Source: Pacificispira sp965223125
GTDB taxonomy: Bacteria > Pseudomonadota > Alphaproteobacteria > UBA8366 > Aestuariispiraceae
Direction: 5' to 3'
DNA length: 64,000 bases
NCBI GenBank assembly: GCA_965223125.1
Contig: OZ244984.1
Coordinates: 1,612,001 to 1,676,000 of the forward strand
Shown piece by piece: positions 26,837 to 35,303 of this stretch (position 1 is the first letter of the stretch; each line of letters opens with the position of its first letter). Made by a program: the position numbers and the translations under genes. The notes under the pieces were generated by a model, which saw nothing but the letters and a program-made list of their open reading frames with translations, did no database searches and was not told the origin of the DNA.

Positions 26837-27804
26837 ATGCGGCAGCTGATGACAGCCGCAAGCGCGGCCTGGGCCGGGGCCTGTCCGCCCTGTTCGGGGA
26901 CGAGGATACCGGCCGCCTGAACGATGGCTACAGCGAGCCTGCAACCCGGACGTCAAAATCTGTCCCCATCGAATTCCTCCGGCCGAATCCCAGTCAGCCC
27001 CGCAAACGCTTTGACGAGGCGGCCATCGACGGGCTGGTCGATTCGATCCGGCAGCAAGGCATTCTTCAGCCGCTTCTTGTCCGCCCCCATCCGGACGATG
27101 CCAACGCCTATCAGATCGTTGCGGGCGAGCGCCGCTGGCGCGCGGCACAACGTGCCCAGCTTTATGAAGTACCGGTGGTCATCAAGGACCTGACCGATAC
27201 CGAAACGCTGGAAATCGCGCTGATCGAAAATATCCATCGCGAGGATCTGACTCCGCTGGAAGAGGCAGAAGGCTATCAGCGCCTGATCGAGGAATTCAAC
27301 CATACCCAGGACGCGCTGTCCAAAGCCGTTGGTAAAAGCCGTTCCCATGTCGCCAACATGCTTCGCCTTCTCTCCCTGCCGGAAGAATTGAAAAGCATGC
27401 TTGACGATGGCCTGATCTCAGCCGGTCACGCCCGTGCTCTGATCGGTGCGCCGAATGCCGGAGCCTTGGCGGAAGAAGTGCTGAAAAAAGGGTATAACGT
27501 CCGACAGACGGAACGACTGGTACAGGATACCAAACCCGATACCCATCGCACCCAGAACGGCCTAAAGAAAATCAAGGGTCGGATCGAAGGTGATACCGGC
27601 ACCGGCGTCAAGGACCCCAATACATTGGCGATGGAGCGCAGCCTGACGGATCTGTTGGGCATGACAGTCCAGATCGATCTGAAGGGCGGAGGCGAATCCG
27701 GGCGACTGATTGTCGGATTCGATGATTTCGACCAGCTTGATGACGTGGTTGAGCGCCTGAATCGGGGTGCTCCCCAGAAAAAAAGCACCATCGTTGAAAT
27801 GTAG
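26833..27804 (+). CDS. parB: Chromosome partitioning protein ParB (CTPase, parS-binding)
   Basis: A 323-aa ParB/Spo0J. The N-terminal RKRGLGRGLSALFGDE segment is the ParA-activating motif. The CTP-binding region follows with QPRKRFDE and AGERRWRAAQ, the GERRWRA box. A helix-turn-helix (LSKAVGKSRSHVANMLRLL) binds parS, and the C-terminal dimerisation domain is at the end. It overlaps parA by four bases. Three parS sites lie within 4 kb upstream. It converges on holA with 24 bp between the stops. Confidence 0.97.
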   Translation: MNAAADDSRKRGLGRGLSALFGDEDTGRLNDGYSEPATRTSKSVPIEFLRPNPSQPRKRFDEAAIDGLVDSIRQQGILQPLLVRPHPDDANAYQIVAGERRWRAAQRAQLYEVPVVIKDLTDTETLEIALIENIHREDLTPLEEAEGYQRLIEEFNHTQDALSKAVGKSRSHVANMLRLLSLPEELKSMLDDGLISAGHARALIGAPNAGALAEEVLKKGYNVRQTERLVQDTKPDTHRTQNGLKKIKGRIEGDTGTGVKDPNTLAMERSLTDLLGMTVQIDLKGGGESGRLIVGFDDFDQLDDVVERLNRGAPQKKSTIVEM

Positions 27805-27828
27805 AGACAATCCGTTACAGGACAGTGG

Positions 27829-28881
27829 CTAACGCCGGACCGGACGACTGCCGATCCCCTGCTTCCGGGCCAGCGCGCCAATCTGATGCAGCGTGCGATG
27901 GCATAGAACCCAGTCCGGCGCGCCGCTGCGTTTGCAATCAGCCTCCGCAGCCATCAGCAACCCCAGCGCCTCCGCAAGAAGTAAAGGATTCCAGCGCTTC
28001 ACACTGGCTTCGAACCGGGGTTTGGCCTTGAAAAACACCATGGGCCGCAATGCAGACATCGCCGACTGCATTGGAACTCCCGACGCCACCATGTCCTGGA
28101 CCCGTCGCAGCCGAAGCACGTGATTCGCCGACATCCGCAGCAATGCAACCGGCGCGGTGGCCTCCTGTGCTGCAAGATCAAGCGCACGATCCAGTGCCTC
28201 GGATTCACCCCCGGTCATGGCCTGTAGAATATCATCCAAAGCAGTGGCGGAGCTGTCCCCGATCAGCGTGACCACAGTTTCGTAATCCAGAACTCCGTCT
28301 CGCCCGGCATAAAGTGCGAGCTTCTCGATTTCAGAACGACTGATACCCCGGTCAGAACCCAGATTGGCAACGAGGTAATCCCTGGCATCACGCTCGATCC
28401 GAACTGACATCGGCCGCAACCCGTCATCAATCAACCGGTCGATCCCACCCGCGTCATCCAGATAGCAAGCAATCGCCGCACCCAGTTTGGCGGATTCGAA
28501 GGCCTTTCGCAGTTTGGAACTTGCCGCCAGATCTCCGGCCGCTGCCAGAACCAATGCATCACCGACCGGGTCTTCCAAAAAGCCCGCCAGCGCCGCAGTC
28601 GCCGCATCCGTTGCATCCCGAATCAGGATCACCCGCTGACCACCACCCATTGCAATCGCTGCGGCTTCATCATTCAAAATCGCTCTGTCGGATTTCAATG
28701 CATCGCTGGTCAGTTCACAGACCCGAAATGGATCGTTCAGATCCTCGACAACCCCCTGCGCCAAGGCCAGAATCCGTTCCCGCGCCAGCCCCGCGTCAGG
28801 TCCGTAGCACAGGACAGCCCGGATTTCCGAAGGCGGCTTCTGGATGAAACCATCGATCGATCCGGTCGCGACCTTGACCAT
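27829..28881 (-). CDS. holA: DNA polymerase III delta subunit HolA
   Basis: A 350-aa clamp-loader wrench subunit that opens the beta clamp. The N-terminal AVLCYGPDAGLARERILALA segment replaces the Walker A box of AAA paralogs, as expected for delta. RAILNDEAAAIAMGGGQRVILIRD and DYLVANLGSDRGISRSEIEKLALYAG-like segments match the family. It begins 5 bp after the lptE stop and is the last gene of the DUF3576-leuS-lptE-holA operon. Confidence 0.93.
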   Translation of the reverse strand: MVKVATGSIDGFIQKPPSEIRAVLCYGPDAGLARERILALAQGVVEDLNDPFRVCELTSDALKSDRAILNDEAAAIAMGGGQRVILIRDATDAATAALAGFLEDPVGDALVLAAAGDLAASSKLRKAFESAKLGAAIACYLDDAGGIDRLIDDGLRPMSVRIERDARDYLVANLGSDRGISRSEIEKLALYAGRDGVLDYETVVTLIGDSSATALDDILQAMTGGESEALDRALDLAAQEATAPVALLRMSANHVLRLRRVQDMVASGVPMQSAMSALRPMVFFKAKPRFEASVKRWNPLLLAEALGLLMAAEADCKRSGAPDWVLCHRTLHQIGALARKQGIGSRPVRR

Positions 28882-28886
28882 CGACC

Positions 28887-29423
28887 CTAGCCCTTGAGCA
28901 GACGCTGTTTCTCGAAATAGGTCGCCGCCTGCAGACGCAGATCATCGGCAATCACCACGAGACTGCGGCGCATTGCATCCTGGCGCGCAACCTCTGCCGC
29001 ATAATCGGATTCGGAGATAGAGAAGCTGGCAACCGTCCGAGAACTGAAACTGAAGGATGTTTCCCCCGTGCTAAGACTTGCCGATACCGAAACGGACAAT
29101 TCAGCCCGCCGGACGCTGGCATCAATCTGTGTTCCCCGATCTGCTTGCGATGAAGACAGTTCGACCGTCAGGACATGCTGCGGATTTGCCGGGCGTCCCT
29201 TTGGATTGAACCGATCCAGCAGAAGATTGTGCAGAATCTGCCCGTCCCGATCTTCGATTGATGCAATCCGGGTTGCGGCCAGATCCGCCATGACATCCGC
29301 GCCACCATCAGAGCCGCCTGTTCCATAAACCGGACGAAAGCCGCATCCCGCCAGGCCAAACAGTGTTCCGCCCAACATCAGACGGGATAAATGCCGCCGA
29401 TCAATCCGCTTCACTTCGGCCAC
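28887..29423 (-). CDS. lptE: LPS-assembly outer-membrane lipoprotein LptE
   Basis: A 178-aa lipoprotein that plugs the LptD barrel and helps insert lipopolysaccharide into the outer leaflet. The lipobox LAGC, with Cys27, follows a basic N-terminus (MAEVKRIDRRHLSRLMLGG). CGFRPVYG after the lipobox is the hallmark of alphaproteobacterial LptE. The position between leuS and holA is the usual one. Confidence 0.93.
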   Translation of the reverse strand: MAEVKRIDRRHLSRLMLGGTLFGLAGCGFRPVYGTGGSDGGADVMADLAATRIASIEDRDGQILHNLLLDRFNPKGRPANPQHVLTVELSSSQADRGTQIDASVRRAELSVSVSASLSTGETSFSFSSRTVASFSISESDYAAEVARQDAMRRSLVVIADDLRLQAATYFEKQRLLKG

Positions 29424-29441
29424 CTCTCTCGCTGGAAATCG

Positions 29442-32006
29442 CTACGCTACGATATTCACGATCCGGTTCGGAACAACAATAACCTTTCGGGGTAGCTTCC
29501 CATCCAGAATTCGCTGGACATTTTCGTCTGACAGCGCTGCTTCCTGTGCCGCCTCGGAAGCACAGTCCCGCACCAGCTCGATTGTCGCCCGCAATTTGCC
29601 ATTCACCTGTACCGCGATCGTTACCGTATCCTCAACCAGGAATGCGGGATCGGCAACCGGCCAGGGCGAATCGACAAGCATCGTCCCATGCCCCAGCACG
29701 GACCAGAGTTCCTCCGCCAGATGCGGTGTCATCGGTGCCATCATTCGAATCAGACACTCAAACCCAAAACGCCGGACCCAGTCAGAAGCCTGCCCTTCCT
29801 GCTTGTGGGCAAAAAGCGCATTCGCCAATTCCCGTATCCGGGCGATGGCACGGTTGAAATGGAATTTCTCCAGATCCTGGGTAACACCCTCAATGGTCTT
29901 GTGAACCAGTCGCTCCAGCGCTGCTTCAGCATCATCCATCCCCGGCGGACGCGCGCCACCTTCGGGTCCAAGAGAATATTCACCACCGGCCACGGCGCGA
30001 TAGACCCGACCGAGAAAACGCCAAGCTCCCTCAACCCCGGCCTCCGTCCATTCCAGATCCCGCTCCGGCGGGCTGTCGGACAACATGAACATCCGGGCCG
30101 TATCCGCTCCATAGGAGCCGACAATATCAACCGGATCAACGACATTCTTGCGGGATTTCGACATTTTCTCGGATCGACCGACCGTCACTGCGGCTCCGGT
30201 ATCGACATGGGAGACGCTGTCTCCCTCCCGACGGATCTGGGTGGGAAACAGCCAGGCCCCGGATGCATCCCGATAGGTCTCGTGACAGACCATGCCCTGA
30301 GTAAAGAGCCCGTCGAAAGGTTCCTCGATATCCAGATATCCGCATTGCTTCAGCGCCCGGGTAAAGAACCGCGAATAGAGCAGATGCAGAATCGCATGCT
30401 CGATGCCGCCAATATACTGATCCACCGGCAACCAGCGGGCCGCGCTTTCTGCACTGAAGCCGCGTTCGCTGTTCCCGACATCCGGATAGCGCGCGAAATA
30501 CCAGGAGCTCTCAAAAAACGTATCGAATGTATCTGTTTCCCGTTCCGCAGCGGCACCGCAAGATGGGCAGGACACATGTTTCCAGGTCGGATGACGGGCA
30601 AGCGGATTGCCCGGCTGGTCGAAATCCACATCTTCCGGCAATTCAACCGGCAACTGATCATCCGGAACCGGCACCACACCACAGGACGGACAGTGGATCA
30701 CCGGAATCGGACATCCCCAATACCGCTGGCGCGACACGCCCCAATCCCGCAGGCGGAAGGTGACACGCCCGTTGCCGACACCCAGTTCCTCCAACCGTTT
30801 AATGGCGGTGCGGATACCGGTAGAAACATCCAGACCATTGAGAAAATCAGAATTGAAAAGCGTTCCATCACCGGTGAACGCTTCCGCAGCAACAGAAAAT
30901 AAATCCGCATCCGCATCTTTCGGCAGGACCACCGGCATGACATCCAGACCATATTTCCGGGCAAAATCCATGTCGCGCTGGTCATGGGCCGGACAGCCAA
31001 AAATTGCGCCGGTGCCGTATTCCATCAACACGAAATTCGCCACGAAGACCTTGAAGCAGCGATCCGGCATGAAGGGATGGCGAACCTCAAGCCCGGTATC
31101 GAAGCCCTTCTTCTCGGCGGTTTCGATAGCCTCCTCACTGGTTCCCATCCGATTGCATTCGGCAATAAAATCCGCCAAATCGGGATTGGTCCGCGCCAGT
31201 TCCTCCGCAATCGGATGGTTCGGCGCAACGGCACAGAAGGACATGCCATAGAGGGTATCCGGGCGGGTGGTAAAACAGTCCAGGCGATCCTCCCGACCGA
31301 TGATTTCAAACTGGATCTGCGCCCCTTCGGATCGACCGATCCAGTTGCGCTGCATCAGCCGGACCTTTTCCGGCCAGCGCTCCAACCCGTCCAGCGCAGC
31401 CAGCAATTCCTCGGAAAAAGCAGTGATCTTCAGAAACCATTGCGAAAGACGACGCTTTTCGACCGGGGCACCGGTTCGCCAGCCCTTGCCGTCAATCACC
31501 TGCTCATTGGCAAGCACCGTATGATCGACCGGGTCCCAGTTGACCCAGGATTCCCGGCGATAGGCCAAACCAGCCCTGAGGAAATCCAGGAACATTTTCT
31601 GTTCGTGACGGTAATATTCCGGCTCACAGGTCGCGATTTCCCGCTCCCAGTCAATGGACAGGCCCAGCGTCTTCAACTGCGCGCGCATGGCCGCGATATT
31701 CTCGCGTGTCCATTTCGCCGGATGCACCCTGTTCTCTATTGCGGCATTCTCTGCGGGCAGGCCAAACGCATCCCAGCCCATCGGATGCAGGACCGAATAG
31801 CCCCGCGCCCGCTTGTAACGCGCAACGACATCGCCCAGCGTGTAATTCCGGACATGTCCCATATGGATGCGCCCGGAGGGGTAGGGAAACATCTCCAACA
31901 CATAATATTTTTCGGAAGTACCGGATTCATCAGTCAGAAAGGATTGCGCCTCTTCCCAGCGCTCGCGCCATTTCTGCTCAATCTCAACCGGATTATACCT
32001 GATCAT
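29442..32006 (-). CDS. leuS: Leucyl-tRNA synthetase
   Basis: An 854-aa class I synthetase that charges tRNA-Leu in the cytoplasm. It has the HIGH-type HMGH in PSGRIHMGHVRNYT near residue 46, an inserted editing domain, a zinc-like CPSCG pair, and KMSKS in EKMSKSRKNVVDP. The start at 32006 (MIRYNPVEIEQKW) matches family N-termini; the frame is open 15 codons further up. It is preceded by the DUF3576 lipoprotein gene and followed by lptE 18 bp later. Confidence 0.97.
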   Translation of the reverse strand: MIRYNPVEIEQKWRERWEEAQSFLTDESGTSEKYYVLEMFPYPSGRIHMGHVRNYTLGDVVARYKRARGYSVLHPMGWDAFGLPAENAAIENRVHPAKWTRENIAAMRAQLKTLGLSIDWEREIATCEPEYYRHEQKMFLDFLRAGLAYRRESWVNWDPVDHTVLANEQVIDGKGWRTGAPVEKRRLSQWFLKITAFSEELLAALDGLERWPEKVRLMQRNWIGRSEGAQIQFEIIGREDRLDCFTTRPDTLYGMSFCAVAPNHPIAEELARTNPDLADFIAECNRMGTSEEAIETAEKKGFDTGLEVRHPFMPDRCFKVFVANFVLMEYGTGAIFGCPAHDQRDMDFARKYGLDVMPVVLPKDADADLFSVAAEAFTGDGTLFNSDFLNGLDVSTGIRTAIKRLEELGVGNGRVTFRLRDWGVSRQRYWGCPIPVIHCPSCGVVPVPDDQLPVELPEDVDFDQPGNPLARHPTWKHVSCPSCGAAAERETDTFDTFFESSWYFARYPDVGNSERGFSAESAARWLPVDQYIGGIEHAILHLLYSRFFTRALKQCGYLDIEEPFDGLFTQGMVCHETYRDASGAWLFPTQIRREGDSVSHVDTGAAVTVGRSEKMSKSRKNVVDPVDIVGSYGADTARMFMLSDSPPERDLEWTEAGVEGAWRFLGRVYRAVAGGEYSLGPEGGARPPGMDDAEAALERLVHKTIEGVTQDLEKFHFNRAIARIRELANALFAHKQEGQASDWVRRFGFECLIRMMAPMTPHLAEELWSVLGHGTMLVDSPWPVADPAFLVEDTVTIAVQVNGKLRATIELVRDCASEAAQEAALSDENVQRILDGKLPRKVIVVPNRIVNIVA

Positions 32007-32097
32007 CTGCCCGTCCCGAAAAGCGTCACCACAGCGGAAATCCCGCACCACGCTTCCCTTAGCGGGTTGGACGATGCCTCGTCAAGCGCGGCCGCCC

Positions 32098-32622
32098 CTA
32101 ATCAAGCGTCGCCCGGCTGTCGATCCGCATCTGCCGCGCGCGCAGCAGGATGGCATTCTCGATTCGGGCCGGAACCCCTTCGGAAACCGGTGCATCCAGC
32201 CATTCGCCATTGGATCCGCGTTCCTGCCGGAACATCGAAACCCGCACCCCATCGGCGCGCAGTTCCCGGCTCAGGATATAGACAGTCATCTTGTAACGTT
32301 CATTCGGTGCATCCGGCAGCGACGACCAGTCGGTAACAATGACGCCACCAAAAGCATCGGCCTGGGACAGCGGCATGAATGAGATCGTATCCAGCGAGGC
32401 GCGCCACAAATAACCGTTTACGGAAATCCCAGATGCCGCCGCACCGCCAGAGGCGCTGTCGCCACCGAGGGTGATCGCCTCACCGAAAACGGATCCATCC
32501 TGTTTCCGTTGTCGTTCCGCAGCATCTTCATTGAGAACCGACGGACCGGAAGAAAGACCGGAACATGCGGCCACAAGCAGCATGGCGGAGAGAAACAGGG
32601 CGTCGATCAATCTGAACTTCAT
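32098..32622 (-). CDS. DUF3576 domain lipoprotein
   Basis: A 174-aa lipoprotein: a signal sequence (MKFRLIDALFLSAMLLVAAC) ends in the lipobox VAAC. The body has SVFGEAITLGG, NGYLWRASLDTISFMPLSQAD and PNERYKMTVYILSRELRADG segments typical of DUF3576. The function is unknown. Its constant place ahead of leuS, lptE and holA in Alphaproteobacteria points to an envelope role linked to outer-membrane assembly. No other domain is seen. Confidence 0.88.
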   Translation of the reverse strand: MKFRLIDALFLSAMLLVAACSGLSSGPSVLNEDAAERQRKQDGSVFGEAITLGGDSASGGAAASGISVNGYLWRASLDTISFMPLSQADAFGGVIVTDWSSLPDAPNERYKMTVYILSRELRADGVRVSMFRQERGSNGEWLDAPVSEGVPARIENAILLRARQMRIDSRATLD

Positions 32623-32657
32623 GCCACACCATCACATTGTAAGGTCAAAACAGACCC

Positions 32658-32695
32658 CAAAACAAACAAGGGGATGAGCAAGATTGCTCATCCCC
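32658..32695 (-). terminator. Rho-independent terminator of the porin gene
   Basis: On the minus strand a perfect 12-bp stem (GGGGATGAGCAA and its complement) around a 2-nt loop is followed by TTGTTTGTTTT. It sits 24 bp past the porin stop and separates it from the DUF3576 gene. Confidence 0.9.
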
Positions 32696-32719
32696 CCGAT
32701 TGTTGCAACCCGAATTCCC

Positions 32720-33835
32720 TTAGAAGGAAACGCGCGTACCAACGATGACAGCCTGGGCGTCATTCGAGTTGTTGGCACCAACGCCACCTTCGTTTTCGAG
32801 TTCGAAGTTGTAGTACGAACCATAGGCGTTCAGGCCATCCGCGATGCGGTAGGTCGTGCCAACGTGCCAGACAGTCGACTCGTCCGAACGACCATTGCCG
32901 TCCAGATCGTCTTCAGACTGCTGGTACATGGCCGAGATCGAACCCGGACCGAAGTTGTAGGCCACACCGAGGTTCCAGCCGTCGCCGCCATCAGCAGCAG
33001 CAACACCCTTCGTGGTGTTGGAGTCCTGGTTGTCGAAGTAACCGGCACCCATCGAGAAGCCAGCAAAGCTCAACGTACCACCCAGCATGAAGGAACGGAT
33101 GTCTTCACGCTGTGCCGCACCGAGGGTCGCGCTGTCGTCATCGCCCATCTGGTACGAACCGTCGACCTTGATGCCGACGCCGCTGAATTCACCACCCCAA
33201 CCGGCGGCAATATCAACCACGTTGTTCGCGGCAGCATCATTGACCTGAACCTGCTGAGCGGTACGAGCGCCCTGCGGGGTATAGGACACACCAGCCTGGA
33301 AGCCGGCAAAGTTCGGGGTGACATACGAGATCTTGTTCGCATCACTGGTCATGCCTGCGGACGACTGATAGTAGTGAGTCGCGGTGCTGATGCCCAGATA
33401 GTTGGTGTTACGAAGGGCGTTGTTGCCGTCCGTACCCCAGGTACCGGCCTGAACCGAGTGACCGGCGGAACCGGCGACCGAGTCAGAAACAGGATCTTCG
33501 GAACCGAGCTGGATCGTACCCCAGCCGCCACCGAAGGCAATCCAGGTTTCGTCGAACGCGCCGGCATTGTTGGTGGTGTAGCGCCACTGGACGTTGGCAC
33601 GGTAGGTCATGCCCTGATCGGTGGTGCCACGGGCATCCCAGACGAGTTCGGACATCTGTTCGTTCGCGGTGATGCTCGTACCGTGACCGGTGGAAGCGAC
33701 ATCCCCACCAGCGAACACGGCTTCGTAAGCCAGCGCACCAGAGAAGGTGACAACCGGCGGCTCAGCGTGGGCAGAACCAGCCGCAAACAGGGAAGCACCC
33801 AGCAGGGCCGAGGATGCTAAGAGAACTTTTTTCAT
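32720..33835 (-). CDS. Outer-membrane porin
   Basis: A 371-aa beta-barrel porin. A signal peptide (MKKVLLASSALLGASLFAAG, cleavage after AHA) is followed by alternating strands and loops rich in Gly, Ala, Asp and Thr, with the terminal AQAVIVGTRVSF ending in Phe, the outer-membrane insertion signal. GGAGA precedes the ATG at 33835; an in-frame ATG at 33847 is also possible. The codons are strikingly uniform, as in highly expressed genes. A strong terminator follows. The substrate is not predictable; the fold matches general diffusion porins (Porin_4). Confidence 0.93.
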   Translation of the reverse strand: MKKVLLASSALLGASLFAAGSAHAEPPVVTFSGALAYEAVFAGGDVASTGHGTSITANEQMSELVWDARGTTDQGMTYRANVQWRYTTNNAGAFDETWIAFGGGWGTIQLGSEDPVSDSVAGSAGHSVQAGTWGTDGNNALRNTNYLGISTATHYYQSSAGMTSDANKISYVTPNFAGFQAGVSYTPQGARTAQQVQVNDAAANNVVDIAAGWGGEFSGVGIKVDGSYQMGDDDSATLGAAQREDIRSFMLGGTLSFAGFSMGAGYFDNQDSNTTKGVAAADGGDGWNLGVAYNFGPGSISAMYQQSEDDLDGNGRSDESTVWHVGTTYRIADGLNAYGSYYNFELENEGGVGANNSNDAQAVIVGTRVSF

Positions 33836-34019
33836 GGTCTTCTCCATTTTGGACGTTTGGGCATCTGCCCCTTGAACTCTGAACTCGATTTGCGACCAAC
33901 ACAGTTTTGTTGTTCGCCACGGTCTGTTTTGACCACGCATCTTTATGGAACGCAAAGACTTCTCAATCAGACCGACGCGAAAACCAAAATCCTGTGACAA
34001 TAATACAACATTTCCGGCG

Positions 34020-35291
34020 TCAGACCTCCGACAACACGCCCATTGCCTTCAGATCACCCAACAGCTTGTCGACAGCAGTCACCGGTATCCGGCCATGCGC
34101 CGTCATAAAATCCCCCCGTCCGAAATCCTGCCGCGACAGGATCCACCGCAGCGTTTCCTCGCTGCCGGGCGGAATCGGAACCGCGCCGCGCGGACCGGCC
34201 AGCAACACCGCGCCCTTGTCCCGCACCAGCTTGAACTGCGGCCCCGCCACCCGGAACCGCCGGTCTTTCGCCATGATCGGCAAGGCATAGTTACTGCGGT
34301 CATAGCGCCAGGTTGCCTGATACGCCAACAGAGACTCCAGCACCACCGGGTCCTCTGCCAGCACGGCCAGCCGCGCCGACAGGTCCTGCAAGACGGCCCG
34401 CATGGCTTCCGGCCCCTCTGCGGCGCGCGGCAGATTGCGCCGGAATGCCTCATCCTCCACCGCGAAATCCTGCAATGCGCCTAAGGCGTCTATCCCGATC
34501 AATCCGGTAACCCCGAAGGCGATATGCACCGTGCCGCTGGAGGAGGCGAGTGCATCATGATACTGGCCGCGTGGCAGATAAAGCACATCGCCCGGCCTGA
34601 GCGTTACCTCCATCAGGACATCGCCCCGCTGTTCCTGATGCTGCGCCTCACCATAAGCGCCGTTCTCATGACGCGGATGGCGGATCGGATGCGGCATCCG
34701 GGTTTGATAGACCCGCCAGACCTTCTCCCCCTCGATATGCAGCGCGAATACATCATGGGTGTCGAAATGGCTGTTAAACGCCTGTCGACTGTTCCAGGAA
34801 CAATACAGATTGGCCTGAGCCTTGGCATCAAAGGCGGCCTCAAAAGCAGCCGCCGTGCGGCGCAGGGGCGCGGTCATCATGTCAATGTCGATCGCCACCA
34901 GCGATGCGCCCTGATGCAGCAGATCCATGACCTTGCCAACGACCGGCTGCATCACCCGGTTCCCGGCCCGATCCTCCCGCGATTCACAATACAGCGGGGC
35001 AGGGACCGATTGCCTGTCGATCTGCAAGGCCAGCGTCTTTGACGTCCATTGCCCCGAATTGGTCAGCAGGTCATTCAGAACGGACCAGTCCATCAATCCC
35101 TGAAACTTGTGCCCGTCCTTCTTATACCCATCGTTCTTAAACCCGTCCTTCTTCGGTCCCGTATTCGGAATATGCAGCGGGCGCTTGTCGTAATAGTCAC
35201 GGAAGAATTCCTCCTCGCTCATTGGCGCGAGGATCTCCGCCAGGGATATCGGCGATTTTCCATCCATCGGGTCTGTCATGGCATCATCCAT
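34020..35291 (-). CDS. Cupin/JmjC-type oxygenase-like protein
   Basis: A 423-aa JmjC-like cupin resembling ribosomal oxygenases. The iron-binding H-x-D is in SHFDTHDVFALHIEG at about residues 174-188. The distal histidine is probably in YLPRGQYHDALAS. A Lys-Asp-Gly triplet repeat (KKDGF, KNDGY, KKDGH) near residues 46-60 is encoded by a 15-bp tandem repeat. It may hydroxylate a protein, or build a product with the TPR-sulfotransferase whose stop lies 12 bp upstream; that link is inferred from position only. Confidence 0.75.
   Translation of the reverse strand: MDDAMTDPMDGKSPISLAEILAPMSEEEFFRDYYDKRPLHIPNTGPKKDGFKNDGYKKDGHKFQGLMDWSVLNDLLTNSGQWTSKTLALQIDRQSVPAPLYCESREDRAGNRVMQPVVGKVMDLLHQGASLVAIDIDMMTAPLRRTAAAFEAAFDAKAQANLYCSWNSRQAFNSHFDTHDVFALHIEGEKVWRVYQTRMPHPIRHPRHENGAYGEAQHQEQRGDVLMEVTLRPGDVLYLPRGQYHDALASSSGTVHIAFGVTGLIGIDALGALQDFAVEDEAFRRNLPRAAEGPEAMRAVLQDLSARLAVLAEDPVVLESLLAYQATWRYDRSNYALPIMAKDRRFRVAGPQFKLVRDKGAVLLAGPRGAVPIPPGSEETLRWILSRQDFGRGDFMTAHGRIPVTAVDKLLGDLKAMGVLSEV
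35112..35156. repeat. 15-bp tandem repeat, three copies, inside the cupin gene
   Basis: CCCGTCCTTCTT-like blocks start at 35112, 35127 and 35142 with a 15-bp period. They encode three consecutive five-residue units K-(K/N)-D-G-(F/Y/H). The in-frame period suggests slippage expansion. Confidence 0.8.
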
Positions 35292-35303
35292 TCATTCGGG
35301 CCA

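Noticed and set aside
32684..33820. 378-codon plus-strand open frame opposite the porin gene
   Set aside because: It is the antisense of a strongly supported porin with signal peptide, ribosome binding site and terminator. Its translation is Val/Arg/Thr/Gly-rich with no domain.
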